A DNA stretch of 64,000 bases from Fragilariopsis cylindrus CCMP1102. Lineage: Eukaryota > Bacillariophyta > Bacillariophyceae > Bacillariales > Bacillariaceae. The translations under genes were made by a program, and so were the position numbers. The stretch spans positions 1,116,001 through 1,180,000 of the forward strand of contig FMBT01000289.1 in the NCBI GenBank assembly GCA_900095095.1, in the 5' to 3' direction. The notes under the pieces are model-generated. The model was not told where the DNA came from and made no database searches. It was given only the letters and a program-made list of their open reading frames with translations. Shown in pieces: positions 30,886-41,524 of the stretch (positions within the stretch are counted from its first letter, which is position 1; each line of letters starts with the position of its first letter).

Positions 30886-32862
30886 TTAATATGTCCAATG
30901 CAGATCGTCACAGTAGATGCAGGGCTCCTCAACTATTCGGTAACATTCGGTATCGATCTTGATGGCACCAATCGAGGCATAGGCTGATGCATCTAGAGAT
31001 ACAGCAAGGCTGCTACTACTGCTGCTACTGCTACTACTACTACCACCGAGACCCTCCAATTTCCAGTTAGGATCATTGGCACATTTCTGGGTTTCGACAT
31101 CTGATAAAACTGGAAAGCTCCATGATGGGGGAACGCCATGCAATGCTTTCAGTGCTCTCTCGTTAGAATTTTGGTGGTAAAAGGCCATGGCAGAATTTCC
31201 GTCGCCGTCTAGAACTAATCCTTCCTCAAGGCTTGCTGGCATTTCCTTTATGAGGAGCGTGTTCTTTGACAGGAACACACCACCGTATTTGAACAGTATT
31301 GAGAAAACAATAGGCAAGTCGGAAGAAGAAAACTCATCTTTCAGTGATTTGGAATCATAATTTTGCACGCTCAAGTCGTAACCAGATTCGACAAAAATGT
31401 CAAGGTCAGATGCTCTTGCATGGATGTCATTCGAGTGAACAAACACCTTACAGTTTGGGTGAAAGTAGAAGACGTGTTCGATTACTCTACGAGTTTGCCA
31501 GCCTAGATCATTTCGACTTAGCACAAAATGAAATTTTTCTTGCATATCAATCTTGACATTGATATTTTTTCGTCCAAGACGTTTGAGTGGAATCATCCCG
31601 TATAACCTTGCTGAGTCTTCATAAAAATCTGTCTTCTTGAGCCTATGCCAGAAGGATGCGCGGTACCTGTCAGCAAGGTGGACACCGTTGCTATGGGGTA
31701 TTTCGCCATCAAGATTCCCATATGTCCAATTTTTACTATTATCACCAGCTTGCACACGATGAAATACATCAAGAAGTCCTTCGACTCTACCAACTTTTTG
31801 TCTTCCGCCAGGAAGCCATCCATTACCTGACTCAACAAAGATTACAGGTACCCCTAGAGCTGCAGCAGGGAGACCAACGTGTATTCTTGATGTAATAATG
31901 ACCTTTGCTTCTCTTGCATACGTAGACAATAATTTGTATGAATAGTCATAGCGACCCATTTTTGTTGTTAGACTAGGGTATGACGCATGAATGTCTGCCT
32001 TCATATGGATAGCATTTGGTGAGTTCCATACATCCTTTGGAACAATATTACGGTCTTGGACATCAACGAGTACAATCTTGTTCTTTTCGGGTATGCTCTC
32101 GATGGCATTCGGATTCAATAGTTGATTATAGACGTGTCTAGTAAAGCTTTCCTCTTTTCTATCAACTAGCCCTCCCTGCATATTCATTGTCAACGTCAAG
32201 CAGGCCGAGAAGTAACTCTTAATTTTTCGCGCTTTCAGTTCTCTGCATGTAAGTTTGCTCCGACATCCAAATGCCTCCACTGTTTCTGTATATTTTTCAA
32301 GATAATCCTTCATATCATCCATATGCTTACCTTGTCCATAAATAGACAACAACTGAACATTTTTAATGTTCTTGATGTCATCTTCACTTGACGCGTATCC
32401 ATTACTTAAGAGAGCATTTGCGATAAAATAACCCGTATAATTGAGAATCGCGGAGTCTTTGAAGCGGATTTCACTGATAAAGGGCAACCATCCTGCTCCT
32501 GCATACGATTGGACATCTTCACCACTGTTGTATCGACCCGATGCCATGTGTTCTGCAGGTAAGTCCTCAGCTCCCCACATTGCGAAGTTTTCAGTAGTCA
32601 TTGTGATGTCGCTCATGCTCAATAAAGAATGATTGATATCCTTCGCGATGCTATTAATAAATGAAAAAGGATAAGTCGTAGAATTCAAGTGGTCGCTGCT
32701 GTACGGATTGTAATTCAAGAATGGCTTGTCATCACAGAATGTTGCCGAGTTTCCAAGCATCCGTACACATGAACCTTGATGGATAGATAAATAAAAGATA
32801 GAAAGAGAAAAATTAATGAGAAAAACAACATGAAATATGCTTTGCAATGTATATATAGGTCC

Positions 32863-32893
<31 letters not shown>

Positions 32894-34843
32894 ATTTGTG
32901 TTGGATATCGGATCCAGCTTACCTGATTGCCTCTGAAGTAACGCCATCATGGTTATTGCCTGAATATGGAACGGAAATTCACTCATATGGCGCACTTTAT
33001 AGTATGTATGGTCTCGAACATAATTGTGATAGTAGGTGCCTATGGTTAGCTCCCTTAAGTTGATCTTAGAATGGCTAGGGTAGTCTTTGCAGGCATTGGT
33101 GTAAGCACAAATGAGCGTTTCGTCGGTAGAGATCAATATCGTCTCATGACTCCCTTTTGGTGGGAACGGAAACATCCAAACAACATGCTTCACAGGCAAT
33201 GGAGAAGGGACCGGAAGTTCTGGTAAAGTTACTGATACTATGTCCTGCGAGTAGTTTATGGTCGTTGGAATGCTGTTCGTGAAGCCATCTAGTCCTGTCG
33301 ATAAATGCATAACTGCGAGGAGGATAATGCAGGTAACGGAAACGTATTGAAATGAAATTCCTCTCCCCCCGGACTTATTACTGGTGTTATTGTGATGATA
33401 TCTCTCTATATAGGCAGGACCACAAGTGTAACAGATACCACCAATTGCAGCAATACACAAACCCAAAATTCCGTTTGAGCTGATAGGTTCATGAAAGATA
33501 ATCGAGGCAGTAATGACATTGAAAATACGCTTCCCCACATTCAACAGTGAATGAGATTGTGCTGAGATTATGCTCAGAACTGATATGGATGCAATATTGT
33601 ACAGTCCGTGAAAGATTATGGCTTCTTTGCCCGGCTGACCTGCAGTTTTGAGCATCCAAACGGTGATGCCTCCCTCCATTCCAGTCGAGCCAAGAAATTC
33701 AACCACTACAAGGAATAACACTGCAGGAATAACTGCTACGGCAGTGATTGTGCAGAAACTTGACATGCCATTAACCGCAGCCTGTATCCACTCTTTTTCC
33801 TTGTTGTTATATTCATTGATTTTCTCCTTATTGAAAGTCTTTTTGGTAACATTGCGACTGGCCATAAATATACCTGATAATAGTGAGAACATAACAGATT
33901 GATAGTTAACATTCTGTCCGATATTCTTTTGCAGAAGTAGCATTGTCGTTCCACATATAATAGTGAGAACAGATAGAGTTTTGATACACGTAATTCCGTG
34001 CCAAGTCCTCAATACTACAACGTTGAAAATTGCTGTCAAAAGAAGAGTTTCAATGGGCTCCAAAAGTTTAACCACTTGTACAACACTTGCCGAGCCAAAT
34101 GCAAATCCCATGTTGGTGCAAAAACAACCAAGAAAATGCAAAATTCCAACACCAGCAAGTCTACTCCTACTTTTGCTCCATTCTGGGCGTGGAATCATAC
34201 CGAATATTCCTTCCTTTGTCTTGTTTGGTGATCCCTTCTGTGTACACAAATCTCTTTTCATGAAAGATACGAGAGAGAGGAGTGCCATACACATGATAAG
34301 TCCAATAAAAAGCTGGAGAGCAGTAAGAGCAAGCACAATACCAACTGGAGAATGCTCGTGGTTGCCATTGATGAGAATTTCATAATTATGTAAAAGTTGC
34401 TGTGTAGCGACGGCATTTTTTGAGCTCGTAATATACCAGCAAGCTGTGAAGCTAAATACAATCAGAAACGTTGTTTGTGATAGTACAGCATGTGATCTAT
34501 CCAGCGGAGGTAATATGGGGGGAGGGGGGGAAGGTCCCAATAGTGCAGGATGTTTTCCACTGTTCTCTTCTCTTCTAGGCTGTTCCACCACCGGAAGAAC
34601 TTTAGAAGCAGATCGTTTCTTCTTCAATCTTACCATGATAGATTTGCGGTATATCGGTGATGGTTGTGAAGGTTGAGACAGACTACAGTTATTGGTTATT
34701 AAAGATTGTTCTAAACAACTTATCAGGCTGTGAGCTATTGCGCTTATTCTACTCTCTACTGCTTGTTTAAGATTATCAGTGGTTGGGAGCAACTTACGTC
34801 GTACATTACTATGCGCTTCAACAACAAAAATAGGAAGATTCAA
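30886..34843 (-). CDS. TPT/NST-type transporter fused to pyruvyltransferase-like and GT32-like domains
   Basis: Two exons on the minus strand, 32923-34843 and 30886-32774, flank a 148-base intron (donor GTAAGC, acceptor CATCAAG) and give up to 1269 residues. Residues about 100-490 form a drug/metabolite-superfamily transporter of the triose-phosphate/nucleotide-sugar type: VVQVVKLLEPIETLLLTAIF, MFSLLSGIFMASRNVTKKTF, SLLNVGKRIFNVITASIIFH. The frame runs on without a break into a soluble part with HVVWMFPFPPKGSHETI, and across the splice RQSG/SCVRMLGNS. It then continues with KVIITSRIHVGLPAAALGVP and VIFVESGNGWLPGGRQK, which resemble polysaccharide pyruvyltransferases. The last 200 residues resemble GT32-type transferases (VFYFHPNCKVFVHSN, LFKYGGVFLSKNTLLIKEMP), but the DxD site is replaced by SKN. 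A start at 34636 (MVRLKKKRSASK) is also possible. A Golgi role in glycan modification is inferred. Confidence 0.75.
32864..32892. repeat. (TA)n microsatellite in an intron
   Basis: A run of about 14 TA units lies inside the intron of the transporter fusion gene. It explains the Tyr-Ile repeats seen if the intron is translated, and it argues that this stretch is spliced out. Confidence 0.9.
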
Positions 34844-35082
34844 TTGGGATTAATCCCGATCCAAAGATCGCAGCAAAAACTTTACATGCAGTAATACGGA
34901 TACAGTATTCGCCACTATCATAATATATGCTTGTTCTCCACGCGCATATTATATATAATATTGTAATACAAAGCTTCGGGTTTATCCCCAATGCCTATTC
35001 GTACAGCAGGATATAATATGTCAAAATAAATTTTTCAACATTGCATTGAATGCCGATACGATAAGTAAAAGAAAAGAAAGTC
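34844..35082. promoter_or_regulatory. Short divergent promoter, 239 bases
   Basis: The starts of the transporter fusion gene (minus) and the methyltransferase gene (plus) are only 239 bases apart, so both promoters must share this AT-rich segment. If the fusion gene starts at 34636 instead, the spacer is 446 bases. No motif stands out. Confidence 0.45.
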
Positions 35083-36057
35083 ATGGTTACTTTGAATCGA
35101 GGAAAGAGGCTTACGTCGTCGATAAATACAAAGCAATTGACGTCGCTGTCGCCACAACGTCGTTTGTTGCGGTCCGCAACAATATTATGCTTGTTGTTGT
35201 TGTCGTTGTTGTTGTCGCTGCAGTACCGCGCCAAAGTGGTGGATCTCAAGCTGCGTTTGCCGGACGCAGATGCCAAGCTGATGGAGGCCAACTCTAAAAT
35301 GGAAGAGATGCAAGCCGATGCCAGCCGCCAGCAGCCAGCCGCTACAAAGCAACAGCAAGAGGTGGGTCAAAGCCAAATCCAGCTAAGTCACGCCAGCTAC
35401 ATGAACAGGTACCCGGACGAGTACGAGGCTGTCCGGGAATACCTCCATGGTCATGACAGTAAAAACAAGGCAAGCAAATACAAATTGCTATCCTTCGGTT
35501 CTGCAACCGGCGAAGAGGCGATCACCCTCGCCACGATGTACTACCCAGACAACGGCGGCGGGGGCGATAACACAGTCATTTTTGGGGTGGACCTTCACCA
35601 GGAAAGCATCGACAAAGCGAGGGCGTCGTGGGTTGCAGCGACCACGAACAACGGTGGAAAAATAATCCCTGAAAGCAAGGTGACCTTTTTAAACGGGAAG
35701 GATACCAGCATCAGTGCACATGGTCTGTACGACGCGATTTTTGCCAACAGCGTCCTCTGTTACCACGGCACCAAAGGTGTTAATCCAGAATCGATACTCA
35801 AGAAGTATCCCTTTGAACAGTTCGAATCCAGCTTGGGATACCTCGACGCGAGCTTGAAGGTGGGCGGCGTCTTGGCTATCGTCAACACGAACTACCACTT
35901 TTCCCGCTCCGAGATTTCCAAACGATACACCCCCCTTCTTGCAAAGTGCGCCAACTTCGTCCCGAAGGTGGATGCGGAGACAGTTGCTTACGAAAGAAGT
36001 GACAACAAAAACGGCATGGAGGATTGCGTGTGGGTAAAGAAGGAAGCCAATTTGTAG
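35083..36057 (+). CDS. Membrane-anchored SAM-dependent methyltransferase
   Basis: A 324-residue protein. Residues about 28-48 form one hydrophobic segment (ATILCLLLLSLLLSLQ) after a basic N-terminus, the pattern of a type II signal anchor. A Gln/Ala-rich coiled-coil-like stem follows (residues 50-100). Residues about 130-320 form a Rossmann methyltransferase: KLLSFGSATGEEAITLATMY (motif I, as in CheR-like enzymes), VIFGVDLHQESIDKAR (motif II acidic residue), YDAIFANSVLCYHG (motif IV region) and LDASLKVGGVLAIVNTNYHF (motif VI). The substrate is unknown. CheR-like or generic class I methyltransferases are equally possible. The gene is clearly richer in G and C than its neighbours, which suggests transfer or strong codon bias. 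A single exon is sufficient. Confidence 0.75.
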   Translation: MVTLNRGKRLTSSINTKQLTSLSPQRRLLRSATILCLLLLSLLLSLQYRAKVVDLKLRLPDADAKLMEANSKMEEMQADASRQQPAATKQQQEVGQSQIQLSHASYMNRYPDEYEAVREYLHGHDSKNKASKYKLLSFGSATGEEAITLATMYYPDNGGGGDNTVIFGVDLHQESIDKARASWVAATTNNGGKIIPESKVTFLNGKDTSISAHGLYDAIFANSVLCYHGTKGVNPESILKKYPFEQFESSLGYLDASLKVGGVLAIVNTNYHFSRSEISKRYTPLLAKCANFVPKVDAETVAYERSDNKNGMEDCVWVKKEANL

Positions 36058-36736
36058 TCTCACTTGGCAATGTGGTGAATGTGGATATTGATGTAACTAT
36101 TAAAACTACCTATGCCATTATAGCATGGTTAGAGTACAGTATGGGTCTGATAAACTGAAATAAGTACACCATAGTTAGCGGATAAGATTTAGTGGTTGAT
36201 TTAAAATTATGATTTAATTTACGTTCTACTTTTAGTGTATTGACTCGGAAATATTTTATAACATTGATGTGATGAACACACAGTAGAACAATAAATCGAA
36301 TCGTTGCCATAAAAAAAAGAATAAAATATGTTTAATTTTCTTTACATTGTTCGAATGAATTTTGCTATATCCATTGCCCACTCATGCAAAGAAAGCATAA
36401 CAAAATGTATACTGGTTTTAAACTTTGATTATCTTATTTCTATACAATACTGTATCGGATGAATTAGTTACAGTACTAGCATTTCAATTCTATTGATTTT
36501 CTATCGCAGCTCCTAGATAGAATGAGCTCAAGTTCTATTTTCTGAATGAACGCTGGCAATAAATGCTGATCATAGTTTCAGTAAATCAGTAGTACATGAG
36601 TTAAGTAGTCCACACATTTAGCGTTAAACCCTTTAGAATAATGATCAGACTTTTAGGTCGATCTTCAGCTTACTACTTAATTCATATACCACAATTTTTG
36701 CGGTACCATTTGTAATTGCATTTCTATATTGTATTC
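36058..36736. other. Convergent 3' flanks, 679 bases
   Basis: AT-rich spacer between a plus-strand and a minus-strand stop. Nothing beyond short chance frames is seen. Confidence 0.6.
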
Positions 36737-37615
36737 TTAAGAATTGTCATCATATTTGGCCAATCTTGCCTTGGCTGCACGAATCCGTAAAAGTGATATT
36801 CTTCGAAGAAGTTTTTTTCTTTCAATTTCCTTGAGTTCTGCTTGTGTACGTTCTTCTAGTGTAAGTAGATCATTTCTGCACTCTTCCGCAGCACTGTACA
36901 TCGATGATGATGTCGGTGTCGTGCAATTTCCAGAATCTCTTACAATACCCCTTCGTGATGACATCCTGCTGGTAGCTGCATTTTTGTTTAATATCACTAA
37001 ATCTTCTGTTTTGTTTACTGTCGCTTTCGTATCCTCAACAATGGTCTGCTGTTGATAGTAATCATTACATGTAAGACGGCTTTTATCATCTTCCATCTGA
37101 TCATATTGTCTTGTAAGGAATATCATTGTGGGGGGCCCATCTCGTTGAATTTCAGTGAAATCCCCATCATCACCGCTATGATCTATCCCCAAACCATCAC
37201 GTATGTAGTAATTATCTCGTTCATCCACGTCCAAGTTGGTGTCTCCATTATTTCCTTTGCCCTGTTGAGAATATTCATCGATCGGAACTGGACTTCGAAC
37301 AACATCAAGTTTTTCCGAATATGCGAGTAGCTCCGTTGATCGTTTCAAAGAAGCGACGAGTATCGATTTCTTTAATTCAGCCTCTATATCGTTTTCTTTT
37401 CTATTCGTAGATTGCGCAGCACAAATTTCTCTGTTCTCTAAGTCCCCATTGTTGGAAATAGTCTCTTCTTCAGAAATTACGGACATCTCATAATCATCTT
37501 CAACATCGTAGTCATGTAGGAAATATGCCCAGACAATATCCACCAAGCCAGAACTTCCACATTTTTTCCAACTTTTTTCCCTCCTGGAAGGTCCGCCGAT
37601 TTCAAGCGATGTCAT
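36737..37615 (-). CDS. Hypothetical protein with C-terminal coiled coil
   Basis: A 292-residue protein with no family that I recognise. The N-terminus has a short segment that looks structured (GLVDIVWAYFLHDYDVEDDY). The middle is acidic, Asn/Asp-rich and probably disordered. The last 50 residues form a charged helix (LLTLEERTQAELKEIERKK, then LLRRISLLRIRAAKARLAKY), likely a coiled coil. The frame is open throughout with host-like composition and a normal ATG, which favours a real gene. An 85-codon frame (37612-37869) overlaps its 5' end and is probably leader sequence. Confidence 0.5.
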   Translation of the reverse strand: MTSLEIGGPSRREKSWKKCGSSGLVDIVWAYFLHDYDVEDDYEMSVISEEETISNNGDLENREICAAQSTNRKENDIEAELKKSILVASLKRSTELLAYSEKLDVVRSPVPIDEYSQQGKGNNGDTNLDVDERDNYYIRDGLGIDHSGDDGDFTEIQRDGPPTMIFLTRQYDQMEDDKSRLTCNDYYQQQTIVEDTKATVNKTEDLVILNKNAATSRMSSRRGIVRDSGNCTTPTSSSMYSAAEECRNDLLTLEERTQAELKEIERKKLLRRISLLRIRAAKARLAKYDDNS

Positions 37616-38774
37616 CGTGTTTCGTTCTTTCTTCCTCTTGTCGCACTGCGTATTGCTTGCGAAGACTTTGTGATTATATATTTCTCTTTTGATTGTACGG
37701 TATTCGACTTTTTATGCATGCTTATTTTTTGAGACTGATATCTTTTTATTTGAGTTTTGGCTATTTCCAAAGTTTCAATCTGTGTCACAGTCCAAAATTT
37801 CAAGTGAATGGCTGCACTTAGCAACACATGTGTACGATACCGTTTTTTATCAGTGTTCGCGCAAAGCACGCACGTTTCAACAGTTATAGAGCACTTCTTT
37901 ACTTAAATCTTTCTGCGAATCTTTCAGTTGAGTGAGCGCTCTTCCACGCGTGTTTCGGCGAATTTCAATTTACTGATTATTATTAGTATTGTTTTTTTTT
38001 GGCATTTCCCCCCAACATACTACCGGTTTGCCATATTTTGTGCTGGTATGTTGCTCTTGCCGGTTGTGCTATTCTTTTTGGAAGTGCCATTACTGGTGAA
38101 ATAATAAATGATGATGAATCAAAGCTATGGTATTGGTACGGATTCTATCATGTTGTTGCAGTAATAATGTGATGTTAGCCAACTTATTGTTGAGATTATT
38201 GCTGCAGTTTTGTCAATACCATCAGAAGCATTGCTGATGATGTTACTCTCTCTACTGGAGAAGGTTTCACGGGAGTAACAGACAGAATAGATAGGTACTA
38301 CTACTACCTGTTCATAGGGGACACTCCACTTGAGAATTTACAAGCATCGGCTATAATAACAAAAGAGCAATGGCTACAGACGATCCTCAGTGCAAGACAA
38401 GATTACGAACCACCGGAGGCATCTATTACAAAAGAAAGCTGACTTAGAAGACTGATACATGAGTACCTAGTCGGAATAGGAGTCAGAGACAACAAATACA
38501 ACTACCCTATCCCAGGACTGAGTACAGCACCGACGACAGACAATCTTCTTCTATCATATTTTATTCTATAACACATATATTATATTGTTGTTACTAGGCC
38601 GCTTTGATCAAGTGGTATAGGTTGGGAATTTTATTCTTCCCACATGTATAGTATGAATCTATTTAGACACCACAGTCATTTCTACGTGCCTATTTGACAT
38701 TGTGTAGGTTTCATTCATAAAGCTTTACTAGTAGTTACAATTATATCCAGCAATTTTGTTTTTATTCTCTTTTT
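37616..38774. other. Intergenic region, 1.16 kb, with a coding-like remnant
   Basis: This spacer lies between two minus-strand hypothetical genes. It contains a coding-like remnant (38203-38550) and a weak tRNA-like segment (38602-38680), both listed separately. The rest is AT-rich and featureless. Confidence 0.5.
38203..38550 (+). pseudogene. Coding-like remnant, family unknown
   Basis: About 115 codons in one frame read as ordinary protein sequence, for example STGEGFTGVTDRIDRYYYY, then LFIGDTPLENLQASAIITK and EYLVGIGVRDNKYNYPIPG. The frame is interrupted about once and has no start codon of its own. Composition is less AT-biased than the surrounding DNA. It may be a piece of a former gene or of a mobile element. 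I cannot assign a family, so no function is proposed. Confidence 0.35.
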
Positions 38775-39635
38775 TTACTGACATGAAACGTGTTTTTTTC
38801 GTGAAATAGAACCGAACCTCTTGAAGAACTTCGAAGCTGATGTAGATTGCTTCATTCGTCTCGATTTACTGGACTCCATTCTTCTTGCACCATTGTTGTC
38901 TTCCCTTTGAAACTCTTCTCGAGAGACAACACTATCAACACTACCAATACAATGTGTACTGTCAGTGCTCACTGATATTGAGCTATATACTTTACTCTTG
39001 AATCGCATGCTCATAATTTTCTTTCCCATGGATTGCCTATTCCGCCTTCTTGTCTCTCGTTCGTTCCAAGATGGGGAAGAAAATAATGTCGACGAACAAT
39101 CACGGATGTCTATCGATTCGTTTCTAATTATAAGTTGAGTTTCTCTCTCACTATCTCCTACCCGCTGAAGTGTTTCAATATTCGAGTTATCCGAATAAAG
39201 CAAGATGTTATCAGCAGTTCCACGATCAATTTCCTTCTGATTATAATGTGCCTGCTTGTTCTGGACTTTTACAAACTTCGCTGTTTTCGATTTTTGCTCC
39301 CTTGGTCTGTGCCGACGACGAGATTTCCTTTTATGTGTATTTACATTTTCCTCCTCGTTTTTGAGACCAATAAAATCTTTTCCTTTCTCCTTATTGGTAG
39401 TGTTCACGTGACAAGCTATTTCAAGTTCTTGATTTAATGTATTTAAACTTTCGGTAAATTTTTGCGTTCGACTGCTATCAAAGCTCTCACAGCTCGCATT
39501 TACATTAATTCGGAAAGTCCTCGAACGACCTCGTCTGTGTTTTCGATCTTGTAGATAATCTCGATTGCACTCTATATCATCAGCTGGATTATCGTCTACG
39601 AAGCAGCAGGATAGTGAATTGAATGCTGCTTCCAT
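38775..39635 (-). CDS. Hypothetical basic, Ser/Arg-rich protein
   Basis: A 286-residue protein with no family that I recognise. It starts MEAAFNSLSCCFVDDNPADD and then becomes strongly basic, with patches such as KRKSRRRHRPREQKSK (about residue 102-118) and RRMKQSTSASKFFKRFGS near the end. It has many Ser residues that could be phosphorylated and no membrane segment. Basic patches could act as nuclear signals or nucleic-acid contacts, but this is only inference. The open frame is long for its AT content, which favours a real gene. Confidence 0.5.
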   Translation of the reverse strand: MEAAFNSLSCCFVDDNPADDIECNRDYLQDRKHRRGRSRTFRINVNASCESFDSSRTQKFTESLNTLNQELEIACHVNTTNKEKGKDFIGLKNEEENVNTHKRKSRRRHRPREQKSKTAKFVKVQNKQAHYNQKEIDRGTADNILLYSDNSNIETLQRVGDSERETQLIIRNESIDIRDCSSTLFSSPSWNERETRRRNRQSMGKKIMSMRFKSKVYSSISVSTDSTHCIGSVDSVVSREEFQREDNNGARRMESSKSRRMKQSTSASKFFKRFGSISRKKHVSCQ

Positions 39636-40444
39636 ATTTCGTATTTCTTCAACATTTCTATTGTTAAACAGGAGTTGTCGATTTGATTTATGAATAGAAT
39701 CAGTCGATTATGGCGACGACGAAGTGTGAATGTGACTAGACTTGGAGTTGCCAGTTGAGAACTATATTTTCAGGTTATTTTCAGTTTGATGGAAACGTTG
39801 CTTCGCCGCCGCGGAACTGGCTTTTGTGGGATCGTTATTTAAGGCATAAGATATGAAATTGATCGTGAGAGCCGTTTTGAGGTGTCAACAATGTGCGCGA
39901 TACACTCCAGCTGGGGTCGAACAACCAATTTTTACTGTTGCATGCCCTATCTGTCTACCCCACATCCTCATACAATTCCCAATTCCTCATAGATAATCTC
40001 TAAAAAGATGCACAGGGTCATGCTCAGTCAGCAAGGAAATCACGGTGAACTTTAACCGCTCTATCGGAGGCCTGCTGCAGTCCTGTACAGCAAAAGAGAA
40101 GTATTTGTACATGCACTGCTGCATGTGTGTACTAAAAGAACAAGTAAGAATAGTACTTGAAAGCAACATACTACTGTAGCTAATTTATATTGTTACGAAA
40201 GAAAGCATATGATGTTATATTTATACATTGTATGATATCTACAATTCATCTCTTAATGCTTTTCAATACAGTACAGCCAACTTTAACCAGCAGATTCCAG
40301 CAGAATACTTTCATACGGTAGGGGAATTCAATTTTATCAGAAGACTAAATCACTATTAGAGTTTCAGTATTACTATTTGAATATGCTCTATATATACAAC
40401 ATCGTGTATTTATTAATACTGTACACTAAATGTACAATTAATTA
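39636..40444. other. Intergenic region, 809 bases
   Basis: This spacer lies between two minus-strand genes. It contains one very short plus-strand frame (39852-39992) with two CxxC pairs, discussed under findings. Otherwise nothing is supported. Confidence 0.5.
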
Positions 40445-41224
40445 TTACCGTAGATGAAAACTATCGGCGATTTTTCGTAGTTTCGCATCATACTTATCAT
40501 CCATCCATTTCTCAGCAGGTGCGACAACTGTTAGTGTATATAATGTATCACCATTGGGTGATGCTGCAATGACTGCAATGTTTCTAAGAGGCGGTCTTCT
40601 CTCTCCGAAATCTACTACATATTCAAATTGATAATTTTCACCATTTCGATCTTCAATTGAACGTAATAATGTAGCAGTTCTTCCACTACCTTCAGGTGCA
40701 ATTGATCGCGACAATAATGATTCTGCCGCATTTTTGGGTGTCCCCAGTGTACCTTTTAGAGTGAACCCCGAAAGACCAGATGACACTATAACTGATACGT
40801 TTGTATCTCCCTGTTGTGAAACTCCCTTTTCGTTGAGCCTTCCTGGGGGACCGTACGCTGAATCAGGCAAGGTCGTGATTGCCCTACTACTTCGTTTTTG
40901 TGTTGGTTCCATAGAATAGTCCAATGGTTGGGCCTTTCTTTGAGCCTTCGCAAGTGCTAAAAATGTATCTGCTACCCACTCACTTGGAAGTACGTAAGTA
41001 TATTCATCCGTCTGGCATCGTTTAAAATTTCCTCGTGGGAAATATGTATCGATACCTGTAGCTTCTACTTTATCCTCAGGTATTACTGTCAATAAACGAC
41101 TCGTCACGCCGAGGAAATTCCCTGTCAATGCAATGCCAGTAGCTGAGAAAATTGAGAGAGCAATTCTACGCGGATTCGTTCCCATAGCTAACATTAAATC
41201 TTGAGCGGTCGGTGAAGGAAGTGG

Positions 41225-41264
<40 letters not shown>

Positions 41265-41524
41265 GACCGTACGGCCTGTTGTTGGTTGTTTTTGCGGTCG
41301 TCGTCGTCGTCGGTCGTAATATTTATCACAGAATTCTGATCTTCTTTTGTTTGTTCATCGGCACTACCTCCAGGATTTTCGTCTTTGTCGGAGGAGGCTG
41401 ATACAACAACAATGGCACGACGAGGATGGTTTATTGTCGTCGTAATTGTTCCAAACGCGTAGCAAAGAAACGTTGCGTGTTGCAAAAAGCAAAGTAGTAG
41501 GATCTGTCGATACATTGTAGACAA
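40445..41524 (-). CDS. Thylakoid-lumen PsbP-domain protein
   Basis: A 359-residue protein with a three-part leader. Residues 1-23 are a signal peptide ending in CYA/FG, an ASAF-type site for complex plastids. A long Ser/Asp-rich transit stretch with a poly-Ser microsatellite follows. Residues about 115-150 (NPRRIALSIFSATGIALTGN) hold a twin-Arg and a hydrophobic core, the signal for Tat transport into the thylakoid lumen. The mature domain (about residues 165-359) is PsbP-like: TYFPRGNFKRCQTDEYTYVL, then PSEWVADTFLALAKAQ, and YQFEYVVDFGERRPPLRNIA, ending TLTVVAPAEKWMDDKYDAKL with RKIADSFHL. PsbP-domain proteins support photosystem II and other thylakoid complexes. It is probably a PPD-type relative and not the main oxygen-evolving PsbP. 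Confidence 0.85.

Noticed and set aside
32830-33063. Plus-strand frame over the (TA)n tract
   Set aside because: It lies opposite the transporter fusion gene and its intron, and begins with Tyr-Ile repeats from the microsatellite.
37612-37869. 85-codon frame upstream of the coiled-coil protein
   Set aside because: It overlaps the start of the longer gene in another frame and is basic and featureless, so it is most likely leader sequence.
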